DNA from: JAJPJX01 sp964568355
GTDB lineage: Bacteria; Acidobacteriota; Terriglobia; Bryobacterales; Bryobacteraceae
Length of the DNA stretch: 18,438 nt
Assembly (NCBI GenBank): GCA_964568355.1
Contig: CAZMRK010000202.1
Coordinates: forward strand, 1-18,438
Direction of reading: 5' to 3'
In this document: in pieces, positions 9,390 through 18,434 of the stretch
How the letters are laid out: the number at the start of each line of letters is the position of its first letter
Numbering within the stretch: position 1 is the stretch's first letter
Program-made: the position numbers and the translations under genes
The notes under the pieces: model-generated
What the model was told of the DNA's origin: nothing
The model's input: only the letters and a program-made list of their open reading frames with translations
Database searches by the model: none

Positions 9390-10679
9390 ATGGATTTTTT
9401 CGACCGGCGTTCTTTCTTGAAGATTGGCTCAATCGCGGCATTCCGCTGGACCACGCTCGGCGACGTGCTCGCGATGCGAGCGCAAGCTGCTGCCTCTTCG
9501 GGCAACGACATCTCCGTGATCCATCTTTTCCTGACTGGCGGCATGAGCCAGATCGACACCTTCGATCCCAAGCCACAGGCGAAGGCTGAGTTCCGCAGCA
9601 AATTCCAGTCGGTCCCTACGTCCGTCCCCGGCGTGCACGTAACCGAGCACCTGCCCCGCAGCGCGAAACTCGCGCACAAGTACACCATCATCCGGAGCAT
9701 GACGCATAAGACGCCGGTGCACGTTCCCGCGTGCGGACTGATTCTGAGCGGGCACCTGCCGCTATCGAGCATTACGCATCCGTGCCTGGGATCGGTAGTC
9801 GCCAAGGAACTCGGCCCACGCAACGAGTTGCCCGCCTTCTGCTCGATTCCCGGTTCGACCGGCTACTGGGAGGGCGCCGGCTATCTGGAACCTCGTTTTA
9901 ATCCCTTCGATGCCGGTAATCCCAATACGCCTCACTTTCAGGTGCGCGATCTGGAACTGCCGCTGGGTGTGGATTGGGCTCGTATGGACCACCGCCGCTC
10001 GCTACTCAAGCTGGCCGACGCCAAGTTCCGAAAGTACGACTCAGTCAACCTGATCGAAAATATGAACTCCTATTATCAGACGGCCTTTGGTCTGATGCAG
10101 TCACCGCGAGCCAAGAAGGCTTTCAACATCTCCGAGGAACCCGAGAAACTTCGGGACCGCTACGGCCGTACCTCCACCGGGCAGGGCGCCTTGCTAGCCC
10201 GGCGCCTGGTAGAAGCCGGCGTACGCTATGTTACCGTCTCCCGCGGCTTCAATACCTGGGACCACCACGCCAATATCTTCCCGTCCCTCAGCGACAGCTT
10301 TTTGCCAGAGCTCGACAATGCTTTTGCCACACTGATCGAAGATCTGGAGGCACGCGGGCTTTTGAAAACCACGCTGGTCATCGTCACTGGAGAGTTTGGG
10401 CGCACACCCGAGGTGAACAGCAATAACGGGCGTGATCATTGGGCCAACGTGTTTTCACTGGTTATGGCCGGCGCCGGAGTACCCGGGGGCCAGGTTTGGG
10501 GCGCATCAGACGAGAACGGCGCCTACGTTAAGGAAAACCCCGTGGAAGTCCCGGAATTTGTTGCTACGGTCCTCGATAAGGTCGGCGTGGATTACAACAA
10601 GCAATACATCAATCCGCTCGGCAGGCCCACCAAGCTCGCCGAGGATCCGGCCAAGCCCCTCAAGTTTCTGTACTCCTGA
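9390..10679 (+). CDS. DUF1501 family protein with Tat-type signal
   Basis: 429 residues from ATG 9390. The N-terminus DRRSFLK (5-11) matches the twin-arginine export consensus, with probable cleavage near RAQA (about 33). Family motifs: GGMSQIDTFDPKP (50-62), WDHH (290-293), GEFGRTP (334-340) and GRDHW (347-351). The Asp/His set at the end recalls the metal sites of the alkaline phosphatase/sulfatase superfamily to which DUF1501 is related; no substrate is known. It ends the four-gene plus-strand set. Its neighbours carry Sec-type signals, whereas this one would be exported folded, which fits a protein that takes up its cofactor in the cytoplasm (inference). The stop at 10677 faces the stop of the convergent ABC permease 16 bp away, with no obvious terminator hairpin between them. 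Confidence 0.93.
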   Translation: MDFFDRRSFLKIGSIAAFRWTTLGDVLAMRAQAAASSGNDISVIHLFLTGGMSQIDTFDPKPQAKAEFRSKFQSVPTSVPGVHVTEHLPRSAKLAHKYTIIRSMTHKTPVHVPACGLILSGHLPLSSITHPCLGSVVAKELGPRNELPAFCSIPGSTGYWEGAGYLEPRFNPFDAGNPNTPHFQVRDLELPLGVDWARMDHRRSLLKLADAKFRKYDSVNLIENMNSYYQTAFGLMQSPRAKKAFNISEEPEKLRDRYGRTSTGQGALLARRLVEAGVRYVTVSRGFNTWDHHANIFPSLSDSFLPELDNAFATLIEDLEARGLLKTTLVIVTGEFGRTPEVNSNNGRDHWANVFSLVMAGAGVPGGQVWGASDENGAYVKENPVEVPEFVATVLDKVGVDYNKQYINPLGRPTKLAEDPAKPLKFLYS

Positions 10680-10695
10680 TGTAAGGCTGGTCGGA

Positions 10696-11785
10696 TCACC
10701 GCCACCGAAACAGCTTCATCGCCAGGGCAAAGCAGATGATCAGCCAGCCGGCCAACACCCCTAACTGTGGAGCCAACTGAACCATGCTCGCTCCTTGCAG
10801 CATGTTCGCACGCAGTGCGTCGATTGCGGCAGTCAGCGGCAAGGCCCGAATGAAGGGCTGAAGCACATCGGGGAATCGCTGCGCGGAGAAGAAGACCCCC
10901 GAAAAAATCCACATGGGCAGCATGACCAGATTCATCAGCCCGGAAGCAGCCTCTATGGTCTGCGCTCGCGAGGCGATCAACAGCCCCATCGCGCTGAACG
11001 ACAGGGATCCGAGCACGCATAACAATATCAAGTCGAACAGAGAGCCGCGAACGGGCACCTGAAACACCAGCGCTCCGAAACCCACGAGCACTCCAACTTC
11101 CAATACGAGAAGGGCCAGCCGCGAGAAGAGAAACGACAGCAGGTAATAGTGGCGCGGCATGGGCGTAGCCACCAAGCGCTTGATCAACTTTCTGCGGCGC
11201 GCGTCCACGATGGCAAAACCCATGCCCCAGATCGCGCTGCCCATCAAATTCATTCCGAGCAGACCGGGAATCAGGAAATCGATGTAGCGCGAGCCCGCCT
11301 CGCGCATGATCTGGTCATTGGAAGCGACCGGATCGGTTCGTCCAGCAGCTTGTTGGACGGCACGATCCGCCAAGAGGCGGGCGGTCCTTCCCTCGGGGTT
11401 GGTATCGTCATAGCGGTAAACCACTTCTCCGCCAGGGGCCGAACGCGCCAGCAGGGCCACCTTTCCGGTGCGCAGCGCTTCCTCCGCCGCGGCCGGGGGC
11501 AACTGCTGTACATCGAGCAGTTTTTCCTTCCGCAGAGCCTGCGTCAACTCCGGAGTCACCGCAACAATCTTGAGCACCTCGGGAGCCCGATTGCGAAACG
11601 CGATACCCAAGCCAGCAGCCAGCAGCACCGGAAATACAAAGACCCAGAACAACGCCTCCGGCTCGCGCACGAATTCGCGAAAGCGTACCAGCGTGAGTTG
11701 TACCACGCTACGATCCGCGAAGGACTGTTTTTGCGGCGGCTTCACCGGAGGCTCTGCCAGCCGGACGTCGGTAGCTATTGTCGTC

Positions 11786-11793
<8 letters not shown>
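10696..11793 (-). CDS. ABC-2 type transporter permease (exporter)
   Basis: 365 residues, start ATG at 11793, overlapping the end of the ATPase gene by 8 bp. A cytoplasmic N-terminus rich in Pro/Lys is followed by TM1 (about 48-66, FWVFVFPVLLAAGLGIAF), a large extracytoplasmic region (about 67-172) and a block of five hydrophobic segments: one around LIPGLLGMNLMGSAIWG (about 175-198), one around YYLLSFLFSRLALLVLEVGV, one around LILLCVLGSLSFSAMGLLIAS, one around NLVMLPMWIFSGVFFS, and a last one near the C-terminus (GWLIICFALAMKLF). This layout is standard for ABC2 membrane proteins that pair with a DrrA-like ATPase. As the third gene of the LanB-ATPase-permease operon it is the likely exporter of, or self-protection pump for, the modified peptide (inference from context). 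It lacks a peptidase domain, so leader removal must be done elsewhere. Confidence 0.92.
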
Positions 11794-12753
<960 letters not shown>

Positions 12754-12757
<4 letters not shown>

Positions 12758-15360
12758 ACTGTCCAGAACTCTTGCGATCCCGTCCAGGCGACCGCCATCT
12801 CGGCCATATATTTCCGGCCCTGCCCGTCCCGGAGCCAGAGGCCCTCCTCCCCAAAGAACATTTCCTGCAACCGCAGGGGCGCGTCGGTCTGCGCGAGGGC
12901 GCGGCCCAGTACTTCGATTGAAAGCACACTATCGGCCAGCAGCAACGTCTCGGTTCCGGCCGCGCCGTACTGCGCATACGTCTTCTCCGGTACGCGCGTT
13001 CGCCGGAGCCAAGCTCGCCATGCAACAAAACGGTCGAATCCCGTACAGTTTCTCAAGCTCTCCGACGTTTCGGCGGGACACCACCAGCGCTCGGGTGCGA
13101 TCACCGTCCGCCCATCAAGAATCAGACGTGGACTATGTTTCCAAGCAGTTAATTCGCGGGCCAGCGGAGGCTGCGGCGAAAGCAGGCTGGTCCTTCCGGC
13201 CTGCCGTCCGAAATCGGCGAACCAACGGCTCCACGGGTCGGCAGCCAGGGTCTCTACCGCGGAATGCAAGACGGGAAATACCGGCCGGCCGGACCGGTGA
13301 CGTAGACTGACGCCAGAATCCGGATCGAATTCGACTGTCATCCCCTCGATCGGAGCGGCCAGCGGATCGAGTATCTGCGAACCTAAGCGGGGGCGAAGGG
13401 CGGCATTGCGCTCGTGCATCCCCCTCACCACTACATCCGCGAGCACGAAACCCTGATTTTCGACCCATGCTTTCGAGTGTTCAAACCAGTTTCGAAACTC
13501 TGCGCGGCCGTTCGCCACAAACAAGTGGTGGAAGCGTCCATAGAACGCTCCCCAGTCCGGCGCAACACTTCCGATCCGTGCCGCCATCCCATCGGAAGTC
13601 AAACCTGGCACGACCAAAGCTGCTCCCGGCCCCATGGGCTGGACCGGTGCCTTCACGGGAAGGCCGACGCGATGCACGGATTCGCCGGCTACCGGCTCCA
13701 GTTCCTCGGTCCATCGCTGCAGCAGGTTGAAGCACCGGTCCGCTAAGTCGGCCGGCCCGATGCCCTCGGCCATTTCTTCCCACGATCCGCGAACCGCTGC
13801 CCCCGTCATCGTCTCCCTCGCAGCAGGACCATCCGCCCGTTCGATCGCGACTCCGGCTACTGCCAGAACCGCATCTGCACCCTGACTGGCAGCCATCGAG
13901 CGCCTGGCTCCCTCTGCCAGAAGCTCGCCCATCCCCCCACGATCGAATGTCCAATAGCGCTCGAGGGACTGCGTGATCTGGTCCCGCACCGCCGGAGGTA
14001 CACTGATTTCGAACGGAGCCATCAGATCGAAGACCAGCACGCTGCGATCTTCCGGAAGCGGATTGGCATCATAGCGGGATCGGAGCGCGTTCACGATCCG
14101 GCGCGCCTGACCCAGATATCGCCGCAAGCCCTCCGCATCCAGTTCGTTGTATTCCCGCTGCACGCTCGCACAGATGTCTTGTAGTCCGCTGATGGCATCC
14201 CGCCACCGTGCCTGTTCCGCAGGCAGCAGGCAGGCGACCAATGCCTCAAGTGCCGCGGCGGCATCCTCGTAGATTCCGTCCCGATCGCATTCCGGCTGTA
14301 ACAGACCCGTCACATAGAACCGGAGCAGTACTTCCTCCGGAAGGCCGCTTTGTGCCCGCAATCGATCGAAGCTCAGCGGCCCAGACTCACATATGGATTG
14401 CCGCAGGCGTGACAAGTCGCCATCCTCGGAGGCACGGGCGAATACCCAGTCGCCGCGGCAGCAATGGGCGTAAACGTACTCTCCCGGAGCGATCTCGGTG
14501 AGGGTCGGATTCCAGCGAAGGTAGACCGCGTGCCGGTAGTGCCGCTCGGAACTCGCCGCCGAGAACAAATCGAAAAAGGCATTCACATCCGGCTTGACAA
14601 AGACCTTCGCGGTCGCGGTTCGAACGTGAATTGTCTCTCCGTCCTGGCCAGGAACCTCCATCGCAATACCAGCCCAGAGCGAGTTCGGTGTAGCCCGTCC
14701 GGCGGCACGCAGAATGTAATTCAGCAGGGTTGCCCGCAGCCGCCAGCTTTCCACGTGTCCTCCGTCCCGAAGCGCCTGCTCCCAGGCATCGCTGGTGCTT
14801 GCGCTGGCCACCGCGAGCGCCTTGCGGAAGCTGCTCTCACCCGCGATTTGGACGAGTGCCTTCCATTCGCGATCGAGCGCATTGGTATAGGCACTGCGCA
14901 GTTTTTCGAACCGGCAACGCAAAGCCAATCGTTCGGAGTCGTCGGCCAGAAGAAGGGTTCTGGTGGCTTCACCGAGATTTGGAAAACCGGCCAACGCCTC
15001 CAGATCCTGGCGGCTTACCGGATCGGTGCTGCGATGCAAGGCGCGGCGCACGCGCAACGCTATGCGGCGCTCTTCACGGTCCAACCTGGGTACATCCTCA
15101 TGGAGGAGGTCCGACAGCCGGACACGGTGCACCCAAATCTCCTCCTGCCTGGCCAGCGCCTCATCCACCTCGGCGGTGAAGGCGGCGGAGCGGAGCGCTT
15201 CGACGGTCTCCATGGGCCAGGAGGCAATCCGGAAAATCAGCGGCGCGAAGGAGCCCCCTGGTGATGTGACCGGAGGGGTTGGTTCATCCGCTTGCTGACA
15301 CGCGCGGTTCGGCTCCGGCACTGCGCGGTCGGAAAGGAGTGGACCTTGCGGTTGTAGCAC
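12754..15360 (-). CDS. LanB-type lantibiotic dehydratase, glutamylation (N-terminal) part only
   Basis: 868 residues from GTG 15360, chosen because GGGAGGA lies 9 nt upstream; the frame also allows TTG 15402. Conserved LanB (Lant_dehydr_N) marks: FRIASWPMETVEAL near residues 43-56; RAAGRATPNSLWAG (about 218-231), the counterpart of the family's R-x-x-x-R-x-TP-x-GL-x-AG; LRWNPTL (about 281-287); and the C-terminal HSPRLILDGRTVIAPERWW (about 742-760) with FVAWRAWLRRTRVP after it. Family knowledge: this domain uses glutamyl-tRNA to glutamylate Ser/Thr of a precursor peptide. The elimination domain (SpaB_C) that ends full-length LanB proteins (about 1000 residues) is absent here; one is found fused to TfuA nearby, so this looks like a split LanB. 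A peptide aminoacyl-tRNA ligase (PEARL), which also lacks the elimination domain, is the main alternative. It is first in an operon with an ABC exporter. Confidence 0.88.
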
Positions 15361-15369
15361 TAGTACCGT

Positions 15370-15376
15370 TCCTCCC
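15370..15376 (-). promoter_or_regulatory. Ribosome binding site for LanB at GTG 15360
   Basis: The minus strand reads GGGAGGA, 9 nt before GTG 15360. It favours this start over TTG 15402 upstream and GTG 15321 downstream, neither of which has a good Shine-Dalgarno sequence. Sequence conserved in LanB proteins begins about 40 residues later. Confidence 0.55.
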
Positions 15377-15416
15377 GCTGCAAACCCGTACCGGCGATGC
15401 AATTCAAACCGCCAGC

Positions 15417-15424
15417 GCTATAGT
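15417..15424. promoter_or_regulatory. Possible shared -10 region of divergent LanB / prenyltransferase promoters
   Basis: The palindromic core CTATAG (15418-15423) gives TATAGT on the plus strand (5 of 6 matches to TATAAT) and TATAGC on the minus strand (4 of 6), inside the 81-bp gap between the two divergent starts. No convincing -35 is visible for either direction. The prenyltransferase leader would be only about 10 nt. Confidence 0.25.
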
Positions 15425-15441
15425 GTACGGAAGCGGCAATT

Positions 15442-16548
15442 ATGTCATCGAGCATCAAGACACAACCTACCCCTGTCACAGCCATCGACGAAAAGCTGGC
15501 CAAGTTATGTGCAGCCATCGGCCGGAAAGATCGTGCGGCGGAGGTGACGGGCATCTTCGGCGAGATGTGGACCGGCTGCGGGCTGCGTGCGCCCAATGCC
15601 GAGCCCCGCTGGTCCGGCCTCACAGATGACAGCACCCCTACGGAGTTCTCCGTAGTCTTCTCCGGCAAGGCAGATCCACGCCTGCGGGTACTATTCGAGC
15701 CGCAAGGCGATCCCGCCTCTCCGCAAGCGTACTGGGAAGCCGGCTGCCGCGTGACACGCTGGCTCCGCGAGCGCTGGGGCGCTTCCATCGAACAGGCACT
15801 GCAAGTAGAAGATATATTCATCCCCGAAGACCCCAACATGTTTCTGTGCATGGGCCATGCGGTCGAATTCGATGACCAGCCGGCGTTCAAGATGTACTAC
15901 AACGCCATGTCGAAAGGTCCCGCGAATGCCCGCCAGTGCGTCGACCAGGCCTTCCGCCGCCTGGGCTACACGCGCGCCTGGGACGCTCTCCAGAAGATTT
16001 TAGGTCCACAGGATCGCATCGAGCTCTTTGCCCTCGACCTAACACCGGCCACCCGTCTGAAGCTGTATCTGCGACCCATGAATGCCGATCTCGAGCACAT
16101 CACGCGCCTGTATTCTATCTCGACGACCGCGCAGCCAGAGGACGTCAGCCTGATGTGGGACATTCTGGGAAAACCACGTGTGCCGGAACGCAGCCGCCCG
16201 GTCTTTCTGACCTATCAGTTCAACGACGCTGAAGACGAGCGCCCCTCTCGTACCGCGCTCTCGATCCCCCTGTTTCCCGGAGTACCTAGCGATCTGGCTG
16301 CAGTTCGCCGCACCTGCCGCCTGCTGCGCGCTTTCGACATGCCGGTTGAATCCTACACCGCCTGCGTGCGCGCCATGGCGGACGCTCCGCTGGCTCAGGA
16401 GGAAGGAATCCACAGCTACATCGCCCTCCAGCGCAATGCGCGCGATGTCGCGGTGGTTGCCTACCTCAACCCGCGGCTCTACGTCCGGCGCTACGGCTGG
16501 CTGGCGCGTGATCCCGCCCGCACCTGGCCGACCGCGGTCCTGGCCTGA
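15442..16548 (+). CDS. DMATS-type aromatic (indole) prenyltransferase, ABBA fold
   Basis: 368 residues; ATG 15442 with a weak GGAAG 8 nt upstream, and an in-frame stop at 15421 excludes a longer form. Family marks of dimethylallyltryptophan synthases: PTEFS with Glu68, at the position of the glutamate that activates the indole; LRVLFEP (81-87); K150-x-Y152 in AFKMYY; R205-x-K207-x-Y209 in TRLKLYL; HSYIAL (324-329) and YLNPRLY (341-347). The alternating Lys/Arg/Tyr pattern is the diphosphate-binding and tyrosine-shield set of this family. Reaction expected: transfer of dimethylallyl or a longer prenyl group from its diphosphate to an aromatic ring, soluble and needing no DDxxD motif. In this setting the acceptor could be a Trp or Tyr in the RiPP peptide, but free tryptophan cannot be excluded. 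It is divergent from LanB, and its last 58 bp overlap the TfuA-fusion gene antisense. Confidence 0.8.
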   Translation: MSSSIKTQPTPVTAIDEKLAKLCAAIGRKDRAAEVTGIFGEMWTGCGLRAPNAEPRWSGLTDDSTPTEFSVVFSGKADPRLRVLFEPQGDPASPQAYWEAGCRVTRWLRERWGASIEQALQVEDIFIPEDPNMFLCMGHAVEFDDQPAFKMYYNAMSKGPANARQCVDQAFRRLGYTRAWDALQKILGPQDRIELFALDLTPATRLKLYLRPMNADLEHITRLYSISTTAQPEDVSLMWDILGKPRVPERSRPVFLTYQFNDAEDERPSRTALSIPLFPGVPSDLAAVRRTCRLLRAFDMPVESYTACVRAMADAPLAQEEGIHSYIALQRNARDVAVVAYLNPRLYVRRYGWLARDPARTWPTAVLA

Positions 16549-18434
16549 GGCTTCTCCGCAATCTCCTGATACGGATCCCAGGCGCAGGCGGCTAGTTTGG
16601 CCAGCGACGCCTGCCTTCCGCCGTCCAGCCCGAAGCGGTTGAAGTGGAACATCGCGAGCATCGGCAGGAGGGATCTCATACCGATGCTCAATCTCCCCCC
16701 GGCCCATACCTGCCGTATCGCGCCAGCGAACTGCTGGCTGGCCTTGGCATACCGCTTTAAAACAGCGCGCTCTTCCGGGCCGACTGCGCGCGCAACCTCC
16801 GCCAGCACCTCTCCGCCGGTTGCCGGAATGCCGCCCAGCGGCTTACATTCCCGCGTCAACTCGCCCAGGTTTTGCCAGGCATCCCAGACCTCGGCGCCAC
16901 ACCCCAAGGCTCGCGCAAACAGATCGTTGAGTACGGCGGTGCAGAACTGCTCCGCAGACAGCGTGCGTTCCTCCACCGGAATCTGGTCCCAGCGAGCCCA
17001 ATGTACGCTGTCCTGGTGGAAATATTCGTGCACCACGTCCATGGCTTCGGGACCACCGAACATGCGCGCGTCGGGTTCGTAGACGCTCCGATAGACCGAC
17101 ACCACCGCTCCGCATTGCTGTTGCTTTGTGAACAGCTCATGCAGGCAGGGCAGCAAATACTCATCCGGCGCCACTGCCTGAAACCGCAAGCGGAGATCCG
17201 GTGATTTCCGCACGAAGTGGAACTGCTCTAGAATCCCTTTCTTTTGCAGCCTGGGAAGCGTAGCAGCCAGTTCACTGAAGAGCATCCGAGCTGATGCCGC
17301 AGCACCGTCCGCGCCGCGACCGAGCGTCACGTTCAACTGTACCCATTCGGCCGTCTCACCCTGGTTTTGCGACGCCGCCGAATACACTCGCAGATAGTTA
17401 TCCAGTTCCTGGTCGATCTGCGGGCTGTAGTCCTCTTCCAACCGGACCACCTCGGTGAAGCGGCGCATAGCATAGGCGAACTCCGGCTCACCCAGCGTGT
17501 GCTTCGCCTTCCACGACTCAAAGCGGTCCGCCCCTTCGAGCGCATACATCCCGCGGAACCAAGCCGTCATTGCGCTAACATCATCCGAACCGATGATCAG
17601 GCCCCGCCGTACTACTTCGCGGCTTGCCAGAATCCCCAGCAGAACCTTCTTGCGAGCTACATTCAAGGGCGTGCCGGGAGCCTCTTCCAGGTCCGGAGCA
17701 GCTTCGCGCTCCACTTCCCGTTTCAGGTCAGCCAGAAAGACGGTTTGCTCCACGCGCAGGTTGCCCGGAATGCGCTCCTGCGGTTTTTCCGCCAGCACCG
17801 CCAGATGCTGCAGCAGGGCAATACCGTCTCGCTCCTTGATCCCCTGCGGAAACCGGGCGCGGAATGCACGGACGCGGTCCGCCAGGCTGCGCGGCAACCC
17901 CTGCTCCTGCGCCTGGGCCAGAATCGCTTCCCATTGCCGCTGGCTGAAGTGGAGCGCTTTGGCAATGCGCACCAGCGCCTCCGCTTCGCTCTGGCTGATT
18001 GCGCTTTGGTGCGCAGCCTCCGCGCACAGATCGCGGATGTTGACCATCGCTTCCGAGACCGCGCGGAAGCCCTGTTCGGCAGGAGCATGTACGACGGCAA
18101 CCTCGTCGTCGTCCGTATATTCGCCCGAACGAAACTTCTCGAACACCTGGCCGATTCCGGTCATACCGAAATGGGCTAACTCGGCGGCGCGCAGCGCTCC
18201 CATGCTCGCGGCTCCGGCGACGTGGACGCCTTCCGCCAGCGCCGTCAGGATCTCTTTGTGCCAGACCGAAGGCACGCTTTGAAAATATCCATCGATGATG
18301 CCGATCGCGTCCGGGCGGCTCTTCAGAATCCGCAGGATATCGCCTTGCTGTACCGGCGGCAGAAACTCCGCCTCGACATAGCTCTTCGCTGTTTCGACCG
18401 GCAGGGTCGGACCTAAGAAAACGACGGTCTTCAA
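16491..18434 (-). CDS. TfuA domain fused to SpaB_C/thiopeptide-type LanB elimination-like domain (start may lie beyond edge)
   Basis: 647 residues from TTG 18434. The frame remains open to the window edge, so the true start may be upstream, though TfuA proteins usually begin about here (VVFLGPTLP at 4-12). TfuA part (about 1-220): IIDGYF (46-51), VWHKEIL (57-63), GAASMGALRAAEL (74-86), DDDEVAVVH (108-116). A helical linker covers about 225-355. SpaB_C-like part (about 362-625): WVQLNVTLG (364-372), FHFVRKSPDLRLRF (405-418), VYEPDARMFGGPEAM (451-465), EYFHQDS (470-476) and FHFNRFG (596-602). Family knowledge: TfuA assists YcaO enzymes in peptide thioamidation; SpaB_C domains eliminate glutamate from glutamylated Ser/Thr, or in thiopeptides catalyse pyridine-forming cycloaddition. 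The two fused would couple dehydration with thioamidation (inference). The last 19 codons are antisense to the prenyltransferase end. The reading frame shows no sign of a frameshift. Confidence 0.87.
   Translation of the reverse strand: MKTVVFLGPTLPVETAKSYVEAEFLPPVQQGDILRILKSRPDAIGIIDGYFQSVPSVWHKEILTALAEGVHVAGAASMGALRAAELAHFGMTGIGQVFEKFRSGEYTDDDEVAVVHAPAEQGFRAVSEAMVNIRDLCAEAAHQSAISQSEAEALVRIAKALHFSQRQWEAILAQAQEQGLPRSLADRVRAFRARFPQGIKERDGIALLQHLAVLAEKPQERIPGNLRVEQTVFLADLKREVEREAAPDLEEAPGTPLNVARKKVLLGILASREVVRRGLIIGSDDVSAMTAWFRGMYALEGADRFESWKAKHTLGEPEFAYAMRRFTEVVRLEEDYSPQIDQELDNYLRVYSAASQNQGETAEWVQLNVTLGRGADGAAASARMLFSELAATLPRLQKKGILEQFHFVRKSPDLRLRFQAVAPDEYLLPCLHELFTKQQQCGAVVSVYRSVYEPDARMFGGPEAMDVVHEYFHQDSVHWARWDQIPVEERTLSAEQFCTAVLNDLFARALGCGAEVWDAWQNLGELTRECKPLGGIPATGGEVLAEVARAVGPEERAVLKRYAKASQQFAGAIRQVWAGGRLSIGMRSLLPMLAMFHFNRFGLDGGRQASLAKLAACAWDPYQEIAEKPQARTAVGQVRAGSRASQP

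Noticed and set aside
10680..10695. Bidirectional terminator between DUF1501 and the ABC permease
   Set aside because: Only 16 bp separate the stops, and I found no stem-loop with T-tracts on either side.
15279..15629. Plus-strand small open frame across the LanB/prenyltransferase gap as a possible precursor peptide
   Set aside because: It overlaps the starts of both flanking genes in other frames, is Arg-rich, and has no leader/core layout.
15442..16548. Considered YcaO or cyanobactin TruF/PatF-type prenyltransferase for this gene
   Set aside because: No YcaO ATP-binding signatures are present, and the FEP, K-x-Y, R-x-K-x-Y and YLNP set fits DMATS rather than TruF.
17367..18179. Plus-strand open frames of 260-270 codons opposite the TfuA fusion (17367-18179 and 17497-18282)
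   Set aside because: The minus strand encodes unmistakable TfuA and linker sequence here; the plus-strand translations are Arg/Ser-rich and motif-free.
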